This document shows positions 51,288 through 60,005 of a stretch of DNA of 64,000 bases, piece by piece. Both the position numbers and the translations under genes were made by a program. This DNA comes from CAYSRC01 sp964446385 (GTDB taxonomy: Bacteria > Bacillota > Clostridia > Oscillospirales > Ruminococcaceae). The stretch is taken from positions 58,823-122,822 of the forward strand of contig CAYUOH010000006.1 of NCBI GenBank assembly GCA_964446385.1. The letters are read 5' to 3'. The first letter of the stretch is position 1, and each line of letters opens with the position of its first letter. The notes beneath the pieces are model-generated. The model ran no database searches, was not told the origin of the DNA, and saw only the letters and a program-made list of their open reading frames with translations.

Positions 51288-51893
51288 ATGGAGGTTGTAA
51301 ACAACAAGACAGGCCTGCCTCTTGAGCATTACCGTTCGCTTTTCCGAGACGCGGATCCCATGGAGCTGTCGCATAACAGCGGCGTGGAGCTGAGCGGAAT
51401 AACGTTTACTCTGAGCCTTCTAAACCGTCAAATATTGGTCACCTGGCCAGACGCCGCATTCACTCTTGACGACGGGACAAAACCCGGAGATTACACCGAA
51501 ATTCTCGTTCTCCGGAGGATCCTTGAGGGAAGACAGTCGGCGTTTTGCGGGAAGATGCTGGCCTACAGCGAGATGCCCTGGGGATCGGTTTACGAGACTC
51601 AATTCAGAGGCCGTTGCATACAAAGAATGGCAGGAACCTTTGGCCATAATATTGCCGGATTTTCTGAGGTGTGCAAATCACTTGGCGGCGTCGCAGTCAA
51701 AGCCGGAGATGTTGCGTTTGACCTTGCATTCATGCAGGGCCTTACGGTACGTCTTATAATGTGGGAAGGGGACGAGGAATTCCCCGCATCCGCTCAGATT
51801 CTTTTCTCCGACAATTTCACATCCTCGTTCACGGCGGAGGATATGGCCGTAGTGGGAGACGTTCTTCTGAACGCCATGCGCGGCAGATGGTAA
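51288..51893 (+). CDS. DUF3786 domain protein
   Basis: 201-residue soluble protein with the DUF3786 pattern: LSLLNRQILVTWPDAAF early on, EMPWGSVYETQFRGRCIQRM in the middle and PASAQILFSDNFTSSF late. The domain is common in acetogens and methanogens near corrinoid methyltransferase genes and is fused to Fe-S domains in some; its activity is unknown. The ATG follows the activator stop immediately, with GGAGG in its last codons, so the two are co-translated and probably work together. Confidence 0.8.
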   Translation: MEVVNNKTGLPLEHYRSLFRDADPMELSHNSGVELSGITFTLSLLNRQILVTWPDAAFTLDDGTKPGDYTEILVLRRILEGRQSAFCGKMLAYSEMPWGSVYETQFRGRCIQRMAGTFGHNIAGFSEVCKSLGGVAVKAGDVAFDLAFMQGLTVRLIMWEGDEEFPASAQILFSDNFTSSFTAEDMAVVGDVLLNAMRGRW

Positions 51894-51978
51894 ACGAAAA
51901 CAGTATGCGGTATAATATTAACGAAGATAAAAAAGATATGCGCTGTTCATAATCGACGCGTAATCGTGAGGGTTGAAT

Positions 51979-53745
51979 ATGCCGAAAGTAACATTTTTGC
52001 CCGATGAAATTACGGTGGATGCTGCCGACGGCACCACTCTAATTCAGGCTCAGATTGATGCTGGGCTTCATCCCGACGCACCGTGCGGCGGCAACGGAAG
52101 TTGTGGTAAATGCCTTGTGGATATTATTATGGGTGACGGCGATTTGCGCCAGGTTCTTGCCTGCCAGACCATGGTATATAGAGACATGACTGTCAAGGTA
52201 CGCGAAAGCGGGGCGCACAACATTCTGTCCCGGGGCGCCGAATATACGGGCGAGTTTAAGCCTCTTGTAAGGTCCGCAAGGATTATGGTAAAGAAAGCCA
52301 CGCTGACGGATTTAAGCGACGACTGGTCGCGCGTAACCGCGGCTGCGGTTGAGGTTTTCGGTATCGATAAGGACATCATTATTCCTGACCCGGACCTCGC
52401 ATCCGTGGCAGGACAAATTTTAAGAGATACGGATTTCAATCCCTGCGTGATTATGCTGGGGAACAGAATGCTTGACCTGCGCGCTGACGACGCGCGTACC
52501 TATATGGCGGCCGTTGATATCGGTACTACAACAGTGGTACTTTATCTTATGGAATGTACTACAGGCAAAGTCGTTGCCATATCAAGCCGCCTCAACCCCC
52601 AGACAGAATACGGCGGGGATGTTATCTCGCGCGCTAACTATGCGATAAACAACGGTGTAAGACCCTTAAGCAGCTGTATAAGAAACGCGCTTAACGAGCT
52701 TCTGTCTGACGCGGCAGAGAAAGCTGGCATAAAGGTCAGCGAAGTGTACGCCGTTTCCATAGTGGGAAACACGTGTATGCACCATCTCTTCCTGGGGGTG
52801 TCCCCCGAAAGCCTTGTGCATTCACCCTACAACCCTGCTATAAGCGTCCCGCTTGATCTTGCCGCGGGGCGTTACGGAATCAATGCCGGACATAATGCAA
52901 GGCTTGTCGTTTTGCCCTGCATTGCCGGCTTTGTTGGTGCGGATACCGCCGCGGTTATTCTCGCCTCGGATTTCGACAAGCGCAGTGAGCTTACACTCGC
53001 AATAGATATCGGAACCAATGGCGAGCTTGTGCTGGGCGACAAAAACCGCCTTGTAACCTGCTCCACTGCAGCGGGTCCCGCATTCGAGGGCGCAAAGATT
53101 ACTTTCGGCATGCGCGGCGCCGAAGGTGCGATTGATCATTTCAAACTTGACGATAACAGGGATATCAGCTATTCGGTTATCGGCGGCGCAGAGCCTGTGG
53201 GTATCTGCGGAAGCGGACTAATGGACCTTGTGGCTCTGCTGCTTGACAACGGTGTTATAGACGAGAGCGGACGTTTCGTCGACGATCGCGAACCCGACGC
53301 TCTTTCTGGCAGGATTGAGAAAATCGACAAAATGAAAGTATTTGTCATCGCGTACGACGGCGGAGGCAATCCCGCTGTTTATCTGTCCCAGAAGGATATA
53401 CGCGAGGTTCAGTTGGCGAAGGGTGCCATGGCCGCCGGAATACAACTTCTGTTAAAACAGCTTGGCAAGGAGGTTTCCGACGTGGGCTGCGTGCTTATCG
53501 CGGGCGCGTTCGGCAATTATATGGACCCGCAGAGCGCCTGCCGTATCGGCCTTATCCCACCCGAGCTTTCCGATCGCATTACAGGCGTGGGCAACGCTGC
53601 GGGCGAAGGAGCAAAGCAGATTCTTCAGAACGCCGACAGACGCGACCTTGCGGCCGCTTTGGCGGCAAAGGCCGAATTTGTAGAGCTTGCCACCGACCCC
53701 GATTTCCAGGATATATTTGTAGACAAACTAGAATTTCCCGAATAA
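51979..53745 (+). CDS. ASKHA-type corrinoid activator (RACo-like, second copy)
   Basis: 588 residues, the same layout as the gene at 49605 but clearly diverged: 2Fe-2S ligands Cys36, Cys42, Cys45 and Cys62 (APCGGNGSCGKC, LACQT), ASKHA motifs VDIGTTTVVLYLME, LAIDIGTNGELVLG and GICGSGLMDL. A paralogue beside a separate methyltransferase module suggests that one copy serves AcsCD and the other serves the MtvC-like corrinoid proteins. The ATG at 51979 is six bases after GAGGG. A weak TATAAT lies upstream in the 85-bp gap. Confidence 0.85.
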   Translation: MPKVTFLPDEITVDAADGTTLIQAQIDAGLHPDAPCGGNGSCGKCLVDIIMGDGDLRQVLACQTMVYRDMTVKVRESGAHNILSRGAEYTGEFKPLVRSARIMVKKATLTDLSDDWSRVTAAAVEVFGIDKDIIIPDPDLASVAGQILRDTDFNPCVIMLGNRMLDLRADDARTYMAAVDIGTTTVVLYLMECTTGKVVAISSRLNPQTEYGGDVISRANYAINNGVRPLSSCIRNALNELLSDAAEKAGIKVSEVYAVSIVGNTCMHHLFLGVSPESLVHSPYNPAISVPLDLAAGRYGINAGHNARLVVLPCIAGFVGADTAAVILASDFDKRSELTLAIDIGTNGELVLGDKNRLVTCSTAAGPAFEGAKITFGMRGAEGAIDHFKLDDNRDISYSVIGGAEPVGICGSGLMDLVALLLDNGVIDESGRFVDDREPDALSGRIEKIDKMKVFVIAYDGGGNPAVYLSQKDIREVQLAKGAMAAGIQLLLKQLGKEVSDVGCVLIAGAFGNYMDPQSACRIGLIPPELSDRITGVGNAAGEGAKQILQNADRRDLAAALAAKAEFVELATDPDFQDIFVDKLEFPE

Positions 53746-53760
53746 GTAAAGGAGAATACA

Positions 53761-54306
53761 ATGGCTTCCGAAATTTATGAAAAGCTGTTTGAGTTGGCTA
53801 AAGAGTCCGGGTTTACCGGATACACCGATATGGACGTAAGCACAATAGTGCTGCGCGACGAGGTACGCGATATGTGCGCAAAAGGAAAATGCGGTGCATA
53901 CGGCAACAACTGGACCTGCCCTCCGGCATGCGGCGACCTTAACACCTGCCGCGCGCGTGTGGCCGGATATAAATACGGCGTTATCCTTCAGACCACCGGC
54001 AATCTTGAGGACGAGCTTGATTATGAGAGCATGATGGATATCGGCAAAAAACACCGTGAGGATTTCGCAAAATTCATGAAAACTGTCTCAGAGTTGTACT
54101 CCGATTCCCTGGGCTTAGGCGCCGGAGGCTGCAAAATATGCGCGAAATGTGCCTATCCAGAACCCTGTCGTTTCCCCGAAGTGGCTTATTCAAGCATGGA
54201 AGGATACGGCATGGTGGTAAGTGACACATGCAGCGCCAATAATATACCGTATTATTATGGTGAAAATACCCTAACTTATGTTGCATGTTTTCTGTTTAAT
54301 GTATAA
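53761..54306 (+). CDS. DUF2284 cysteine-rich metal-binding protein
   Basis: 181-residue protein with two cysteine clusters: KCGAYGNNWTCPPACGDL plus NTC (about residues 42-62) and GGCKICAKCAYPEPCRFPE (about 121-139, CxxCxxCx5C), which could bind Fe-S clusters. This is the DUF2284 arrangement. The domain is frequent among corrinoid methyltransferase operons. An electron-transfer or corrinoid-reduction role is plausible but unproven. AAAGGAGAA precedes the ATG; it lies 15 bp behind the second activator. Confidence 0.8.
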   Translation: MASEIYEKLFELAKESGFTGYTDMDVSTIVLRDEVRDMCAKGKCGAYGNNWTCPPACGDLNTCRARVAGYKYGVILQTTGNLEDELDYESMMDIGKKHREDFAKFMKTVSELYSDSLGLGAGGCKICAKCAYPEPCRFPEVAYSSMEGYGMVVSDTCSANNIPYYYGENTLTYVACFLFNV

Positions 54307-54344
54307 TATATATAACATATAAGTTTGTTTGGAGGTTTTTTTTA

Positions 54345-55154
54345 ATGATTATTGTCGGCGAAAAGCTGAACGGCTCAATTCCGTCCATAGGAAAAGCTAT
54401 CGAAGCCCGCGACGAGGAAACTCTTCGACGTCTGGTACACGTACAGGACGAGGAGGGGGTAGATTTCCTCGATGTCTGTGCATCCGTACCCGTGGCTACC
54501 GAGGTTGAGGTTCTCCAGTGGATGCTAAATCTTGTTCAGGAGGAGTCCGATACTCCCATCTGTCTTGACAGCCCCAGTCCCGATACCATCGTCAAAGCCA
54601 TGCCCTTTGTTAAAAAGCCCGGCCTGATCAATTCCGTATCTATGGAAAGCGACAAGATAGCCAAGATTTTTCCCGCTATCGCAGATACAGAGTGGGCATG
54701 TGTCGCCCTCTGCTCCGATGAGAACGGTATCCCCGAGACGGCCGAAGAGCGTCTTGCTGTATTTGACAGAATTATCGCCGAAGCTGACAAATACGGTATT
54801 TCTCATGACCGCCTTTACATTGATCCTCTGGTAGAAATGCTCTGCACCGCCGAGGACGGTATTTCCACAATTGTGGAAACAATCAAGGCTATCCGCGCCA
54901 GGGACTCTAAGGTCCATATTATCGGTGCTATTAGCAATATTTCCTTTAACCTACCCGTAAGGGCGCTAATCAACCAAACCTTCGCCACACTTGCGATTTC
55001 AGCAGGAATGGACGCAGGTATCCTCGATCCCACTAATCGCGGTCTCCGCGGAGCCATCTACGCCACAGAGGCATGCATGGGTCTTGACGAGTACTGCATG
55101 GAATACATCGGCGCTTTCCGCAAAGGCAAAATCGGTCAGGTTAAGAAAGTCTAA
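54345..55154 (+). CDS. Methyl-THF:corrinoid protein methyltransferase (MeTr family), module 1
   Basis: 269-residue pterin-binding TIM barrel homologous to acsE and to MtvA-type methyltransferase II. It has IIVGEKLNGSIPSIGKAI, GVDFLDVCASVPV, TPICLDSPSPDTI, PGLINSVS and VHIIGAISNISFNLP. It would pass methyl groups from the partner corrinoid protein to THF (or the reverse). A cluster of MeTr, corrinoid protein and UroD-type methyltransferase is the three-component O-demethylase layout of acetogens. A TATAAT overlaps the stop of the preceding gene; TTGGAGG lies upstream. Confidence 0.88.
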   Translation: MIIVGEKLNGSIPSIGKAIEARDEETLRRLVHVQDEEGVDFLDVCASVPVATEVEVLQWMLNLVQEESDTPICLDSPSPDTIVKAMPFVKKPGLINSVSMESDKIAKIFPAIADTEWACVALCSDENGIPETAEERLAVFDRIIAEADKYGISHDRLYIDPLVEMLCTAEDGISTIVETIKAIRARDSKVHIIGAISNISFNLPVRALINQTFATLAISAGMDAGILDPTNRGLRGAIYATEACMGLDEYCMEYIGAFRKGKIGQVKKV

Positions 55155-55185
55155 GCAATAATTATTTTTAAGGAGAATATCTACT

Positions 55186-55818
55186 ATGTCTAAACTTGAA
55201 GAACTCGCAGTCGCCGTTGAAAACGGCAAATCCAAGCTCGTACCGGGTCTCGTACAGGAAGCTCTTGACGAAGGCATCTCCCCCCTCGAAGTACTCAACA
55301 AGGGTATGATCGACGCAATGGCTGTTATCGGTGAAAAGTTCAAGAACAACGAAATTTTCGTTCCCGAGATGCTGGTTGCTGCCCGCGCCATGAAAAAGGG
55401 TGTTGAGGTCCTCAAACCCCTGCTCACCGGTGACAACGCTGTTTCGGTTGGCAAAGCCGTTATCGGTACAGTTTACGGTGACCTTCATGATATCGGTAAG
55501 AACCTTGTTGCCCTCATGATCGAGAGCGCAGGTTTTGAGGTTAATGACCTTGGTGTTGACGTTCCCGCTGAGAAGTTCCTTGAAGCTGTCAAGGATCCCG
55601 CAGTAAAGGTTGTCTGTGTTTCCGCTCTTTTGACCACCACAATGCCCGCTATGAAGGAAATCGTTGCCCAGCTGAATGCCTGCCCGGAGAGAGCCAACTT
55701 CAAGATCATGGTCGGCGGCGCTCCTATTACCCAGGAATATGCTGACGAAGTCGGCGCGGATGCATTCACAACTGACGCTGCTTCCGCCGCATCCATGGCA
55801 AAAGAGCTTGTCGGTTAA
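55186..55818 (+). CDS. Methyltransferase corrinoid protein, module 1
   Basis: 210 residues. An N-terminal four-helix cap (about 1-85) that shields the methyl group is followed by a B12-binding Rossmann domain. The base-off ligand motif is GDLHDIGKNL with Asp99-x-His101-x-x-Gly104; the later VVCVSALLTTTM and MVGGAPITQEYA contact the nucleotide tail. It is the methyl shuttle between the UroD-family enzyme downstream and the MeTr enzyme upstream. AAGGAGAA precedes the ATG. Confidence 0.92.
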   Translation: MSKLEELAVAVENGKSKLVPGLVQEALDEGISPLEVLNKGMIDAMAVIGEKFKNNEIFVPEMLVAARAMKKGVEVLKPLLTGDNAVSVGKAVIGTVYGDLHDIGKNLVALMIESAGFEVNDLGVDVPAEKFLEAVKDPAVKVVCVSALLTTTMPAMKEIVAQLNACPERANFKIMVGGAPITQEYADEVGADAFTTDAASAASMAKELVG

Positions 55819-55856
55819 TCCCTTTAATTAAAAATATTCAGACTGGAGATTTCCAA

Positions 55857-56930
55857 ATGGAAAAAATTCCCTTCAAAAAGGAAGAGCTTGAAGTTGTCAA
55901 GACCATCCCCGGACGTATGGGCCGCGACACAGAGCTAATTAATACCCCTATTACCCCGCGTGAGAACTTTCTGATGTTCCTTCGTCATGAGGAGCCTCTC
56001 TGGATGCCGATGGGTGACGATACCTTTACAATAACCCCCGGTGTTTCCGCCGACAACATCGCCCGTGGCTTCGTATTCGATGCCACAAAGTTTGATCCCG
56101 TAACCCAGGGAGGCGGTCCCGATATGTTCGGCGTAGAGTGGGAGTATGTACCCACAGCCGGCGGATCCATGGTCCGTCCCGGTGCCCCCAAGGTTTCCGA
56201 TATCACAGAATGGGAAAAATACATCACATTCCCCGATCTCGACAGCTGGGACTGGGCTGGCAGCGCCGAGCTCAACAAATCCCTCATCGAGGACGACACC
56301 CGTCTGCGCGGTGTAACTATCCTGAACGGCCTGTTTGAGCGTCTCATCAGTTTCTGCAACATGAACGAGGCTCTGATCGCCATGATCGACGAAGATGGCC
56401 AGGAAGGTGTACACCGTCTGTTTGACAAGCTTGCCGACTTCTACATCAAGATGATCGCCAAGTATAAAGAGTACTACAAGATCGACATTGTTACCTTCCA
56501 TGATGACTGGGGTTCCCAGCGCGCCCCCTTCTTCTCGCTTGCAACCGTACGTGAAATGCTCGTCCCCTACCTGAAACGTATTGCTGACGGTACACATGAG
56601 ATGGGCTTATACTTTGAGCTTCATTCCTGCGGAAAGAACGAGATTCTTGTTCCCGCTATGATCGAGGCCAATGTCGATATGTGGAACGGCCAGCCAATGA
56701 ATGACAAAAGAATGCTCGTTGAGAAATACAGCGGTCAGATTCTCCTGGGTGCCTATCCAACAGAAGAAATCACTGATGACACCCCAGACGAAGAGATCAA
56801 TAAGATTTATGAGGACTTTATCGGATTTTTCAACAAGTATCCTGTCTACGGTGGTATCCGTTTCGGCGGCCCCGCCCCCAAGAAGGTAGTTTACGAGAAA
56901 TCCCGCATTGCCAAGTGCGGCAAAGCATAA
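55857..56930 (+). CDS. UroD-family corrinoid methyltransferase (methyltransferase I)
   Basis: 357-residue TIM barrel of the uroporphyrinogen decarboxylase-like methyltransferase group (MtaA, MtvB, CmuA). It contains TFHDDWGSQRAPFFS and the zinc-type ELHSCGK (His256-x-Cys258); the third ligand could be a cysteine near the C-terminus (Cys354). It would demethylate a substrate and load the corrinoid protein encoded just upstream. MtvB-like enzymes use methoxylated aromatics, so O-demethylation is my first guess, but methanol or others are not excluded. The end is marked by a terminator. Confidence 0.8.
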   Translation: MEKIPFKKEELEVVKTIPGRMGRDTELINTPITPRENFLMFLRHEEPLWMPMGDDTFTITPGVSADNIARGFVFDATKFDPVTQGGGPDMFGVEWEYVPTAGGSMVRPGAPKVSDITEWEKYITFPDLDSWDWAGSAELNKSLIEDDTRLRGVTILNGLFERLISFCNMNEALIAMIDEDGQEGVHRLFDKLADFYIKMIAKYKEYYKIDIVTFHDDWGSQRAPFFSLATVREMLVPYLKRIADGTHEMGLYFELHSCGKNEILVPAMIEANVDMWNGQPMNDKRMLVEKYSGQILLGAYPTEEITDDTPDEEINKIYEDFIGFFNKYPVYGGIRFGGPAPKKVVYEKSRIAKCGKA

Positions 56931-56948
56931 TCTCCCTAATTAATAAAT

Positions 56949-56985
56949 GTCACCCTGCTCCTGACGGAGCAGGGTGTTTTTTTGC
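56949..56985 (+). terminator. Terminator after methyltransferase module 1
   Basis: CACCCTGCTCC and GGAGCAGGGTG form a perfect 11-bp stem around TGAC, followed by seven T residues. It separates the converging acs blocks. Confidence 0.92.
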
Positions 56986-57072
56986 ATTAAAAAAGTCCGG
57001 AAAGTTTGCGGTCTTTCCGGACCATGAATTTACACTCCAACAGTACGGAGAAGTGTAGGTACGTCGTTATGA

Positions 57073-59205
57073 TTACATCATGGGGTCGAGGCCAAGTGCG
57101 GGATGTCCCTTTTCGGTGAGGAATGTTACCAGTTCTTCGGGATCACCGTTTCCGCAGGATTCCTCGTCGGCAATCATGTCGGTGAAGTTTACTATTCCGT
57201 AAAGTTCCTTTGCGGTTTCGTTCAGTTTGTCGGCAACCGTTTCCTTTAATGCCTTGGGCATCCAGACGATACGCTGTACGCCACCTTCGGCCTTCATGAA
57301 CTTCTTGCTGGCGATAAAGTGCTTGCCGTGGCCCATGAATCCGGGGGTCTGAACACCGCCGCCCGTCATACTGGCCATTTCACTGAAGGACATGCCCAGA
57401 GGAGTAAGGCCTGTGTGCTCACGGTTGACTATGATAACACCGTTGGAGAAGGGCTCTATACCGCAGATACACTCGAAGCAACCGCAGCTTGTCATCGGGT
57501 CTACCATAATAGAGTAAAGAGTAACCTTATCGAGAGCGCCGTGGGAGTACTTGGTGACAGCTTCGTTTACATCCTCCCAGGAACCTATGTTCTCGTCGAT
57601 AACGCGTTCTTTTGATACAATCTGGGATGGACCGCTTGGATCCAGCTCATTGGTTGCCTTTGCGTCTAGCCAGGAAACAGCGCCGCAGAGGCCAAGACGT
57701 TCCGGGGTGACGATGCAGACGTGGGAGGGCGAGAAGCTCTGGCAGAGAATGCAGGTATAGAATTTGTCGACACTCTCATCGGTTAAACCGGCAAGGCGCT
57801 CGTCACGCTTGTCGTAAACCTTGTTGGCGACGGCGCGGAAATCCTTCAGCTCGTCGGGAGTGATGTAGATCTTGACTTGGCATTTGTCGATAACGGCATC
57901 GTAATCGCTCATCATCTTTGCATAGAGAACTTCGCCGATGTGCTTAGCTCTAAAGCCGGCATCGAACGCGTTCTTGCTTATACGGATACGGATAAGGTCT
58001 CGCTGTCCGGTATGCATAACTCCCTCGAGACAGTTGAGGAAGCTGTGAATTTTCCTCTCGAAAACAGACTCGAAGTCGGTCTGCATGTTTTTACCGGCAA
58101 CTTCGACGATTACAGCGGCGCATATTCTTTCGCCGGCCTCGAACTCGTCGAAGTCGGGTCCGATAACTTCTATGCGATGATCCTCGATATTGGCGGCGTC
58201 TACCATACGAACAAGCTCGAAGCAGTCCTTGCGGGAGCCGTCGATCTCGATCTTCATGTCGGCACGGCGTATGATTTCGCCTTCGAAGGCGGAGGAGAAA
58301 GCCACGGGGATATCCATATCTGTGACCTTGATCTTGATGTCGCGAGCTTCGAGAGAGGTCTCAATCCAGTTGGTAGTATCCGGCTGAACGATAAGAGTCT
58401 TGGGAACGCGCCACATATCGTTGTCGTCATTTGTGATTACGGGGAAGCCGAGAGCTATGGCGCCGGCGCCGCAGGCGACGGTCATGTCGTTAACGGGCTC
58501 GTAGGCGTTAACGAAGGCGAAGATACGATCCATGGTGTATCTGTTCATATCGTCATAGCTGTTAGGCTGGATGGCACCGAAGATCATTGCGGCTCTCATA
58601 ACAAGGGATATAACGTGGGATACGCTCCAGAGATCCGGACCCACCGGAACTATACGTACTGGGAATCCCATATTGATGTTGCGGCGCTTGGCCTGGTCGA
58701 TTACGCCGCCGATAAGGAATACAAAGATACCGCGGCTCTGATAACCCTTAATAAGCTTTTCAGCCTCTTCATCAGAAGGGGCGGGACCGATAACAACGAC
58801 GAATCCGGGGATGTCGCGTGTTACAAGGGGAACGCCCAGCTCACGAACCTCGGCGTCGGTCATGTGTCCGTGATATTCGCCGTTGTAGGGATCGACGGTG
58901 TCCAGGTATTTGCAGAGCTCTATTACCTCGGCGGCCATGGCTGTGCCGATGCCGCTTGTAAAGACGTTGTGTGTATGGTAGTCATGGCTCATCATTTCCT
59001 TGATCTTAACCATGGCTTCCTTTAATTGGCCAAGGGATGTTACCTTGTTGCCGGTGTATTCATAAATAGTAGCTGCATAGTAAGCTGTATTGGGAAATAC
59101 AGCAGGGGCGCTTTCATCATGGGTTGCGAGAGCCTCGGTAAGAGATTTCTCGGCGAGGGCATACATTTCATCCGAACCCCTGAATACTCTGTCAAAAAGA
59201 CCCAT
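57073..59205 (-). CDS. acsB: Acetyl-CoA synthase catalytic subunit (CODH/ACS alpha)
   Basis: 710-residue enzyme joining CO, a methyl group and CoA into acetyl-CoA. The A-cluster ligands are all present: Cys485, Cys488, Cys497 and Cys507 for the 4Fe-4S part and Cys574-Gly-Cys576 (MTSCGCFEC) for the distal nickel. Every interval equals that of the Moorella enzyme (506/509/518/528 and 595/597). The N-terminal domain (about 1-310) would form the CO tunnel with AcsA. TTGGAGGAAA precedes the ATG, 15 bp behind cooC; it is last in the operon acsA-cooC-acsB. Confidence 0.96.
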   Translation of the reverse strand: MGLFDRVFRGSDEMYALAEKSLTEALATHDESAPAVFPNTAYYAATIYEYTGNKVTSLGQLKEAMVKIKEMMSHDYHTHNVFTSGIGTAMAAEVIELCKYLDTVDPYNGEYHGHMTDAEVRELGVPLVTRDIPGFVVVIGPAPSDEEAEKLIKGYQSRGIFVFLIGGVIDQAKRRNINMGFPVRIVPVGPDLWSVSHVISLVMRAAMIFGAIQPNSYDDMNRYTMDRIFAFVNAYEPVNDMTVACGAGAIALGFPVITNDDNDMWRVPKTLIVQPDTTNWIETSLEARDIKIKVTDMDIPVAFSSAFEGEIIRRADMKIEIDGSRKDCFELVRMVDAANIEDHRIEVIGPDFDEFEAGERICAAVIVEVAGKNMQTDFESVFERKIHSFLNCLEGVMHTGQRDLIRIRISKNAFDAGFRAKHIGEVLYAKMMSDYDAVIDKCQVKIYITPDELKDFRAVANKVYDKRDERLAGLTDESVDKFYTCILCQSFSPSHVCIVTPERLGLCGAVSWLDAKATNELDPSGPSQIVSKERVIDENIGSWEDVNEAVTKYSHGALDKVTLYSIMVDPMTSCGCFECICGIEPFSNGVIIVNREHTGLTPLGMSFSEMASMTGGGVQTPGFMGHGKHFIASKKFMKAEGGVQRIVWMPKALKETVADKLNETAKELYGIVNFTDMIADEESCGNGDPEELVTFLTEKGHPALGLDPMM

Positions 59206-59220
59206 TTATGTTTCCTCCAA

Positions 59221-59994
59221 TTATATTGTTCGATCGATATTGTTTTTGACGGCTCTGATTTCTTCAACAAGCTGTCCGCCGCAGTCATAGGGAGAAACGG
59301 CGTTACGGTCGGCCTCAACCACTTCACTATTGTAGTGGATGAACCCAAGAAGGTCTTCGGCGGGAATATTTTCACGGATAAATGCTTCATCTGCATCGTC
59401 GCGGATTTTGTTGGCAACCACATTAACCATGTGTATGCCGAGATCGGCGGCAAGCTCCTTTATCCTTCCGTAGGTCTGGACGCTGCGCGCGCCCGGCTCG
59501 ATAACCACAATGAAGCGGTCGACGCTGTCCGCGGTTCCGCGGCCCAGATGCTCGAGACCGGCCTCCATATCCATGATAACAACCTCATCTCGGTTGATTA
59601 CCAGGTCGGATATTACCCTGCGAAGCATTACATGCTCGGGGCAGACGCAGCCGGCGCCTCCGGTTTCCACCGTACCCATTACCAGAAGCTTTACGCCGTT
59701 CTTTTCCTTGGCGAAACGGTCCGGTATATCGTCAACCCGGGGATTGATCTTGAAGAACTTTCCGTAGTTGGCGCCCCCAGCCGCGGTACGCTCAATAATG
59801 AGCTCCCGCATCTGGGAGATGGGTGTGATTCCCTTTATTTCCTCTTCGGTAAAGCCTAGCGCTGTGCCGAGGTTCGCGTCCGGGTCGACGTCGGCGCAGA
59901 GCACCTTGTGACCTTCGTCAGCGTAAAGCCTTGCGAGCACAGCCGAAAGGGTTGTCTTTCCGACGCCGCCCTTTCCTGTAACGGCAATTTTCAT
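59221..59994 (-). CDS. cooC: CODH/ACS nickel-insertion ATPase (CooC/AcsF type)
   Basis: 257-residue MinD/NifH-like ATPase that matures nickel sites of CO dehydrogenase or acetyl-CoA synthase. It has deviant Walker A GKGGVGKTTLSAVLA (residues 8-22), switch I ADVDPDANLG, a CVCPEH motif giving the CxC pair for metal at the dimer interface (about 116-118), and VIMDMEAGLEHLGRGTA. Placement between acsA and acsB fits either CooC or AcsF; sequence alone does not separate them here. Confidence 0.9.
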   Translation of the reverse strand: MKIAVTGKGGVGKTTLSAVLARLYADEGHKVLCADVDPDANLGTALGFTEEEIKGITPISQMRELIIERTAAGGANYGKFFKINPRVDDIPDRFAKEKNGVKLLVMGTVETGGAGCVCPEHVMLRRVISDLVINRDEVVIMDMEAGLEHLGRGTADSVDRFIVVIEPGARSVQTYGRIKELAADLGIHMVNVVANKIRDDADEAFIRENIPAEDLLGFIHYNSEVVEADRNAVSPYDCGGQLVEEIRAVKNNIDRTI

Positions 59995-60005
59995 GTTGAG
60001 ACCTC

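Noticed and set aside
57877..59025. Long plus-strand open frame (382 codons) inside acsB
   Set aside because: It is exactly antisense to acsB, whose A-cluster ligands are perfect. The translation has no family resemblance, and codon bias of the real gene explains the lack of stops.
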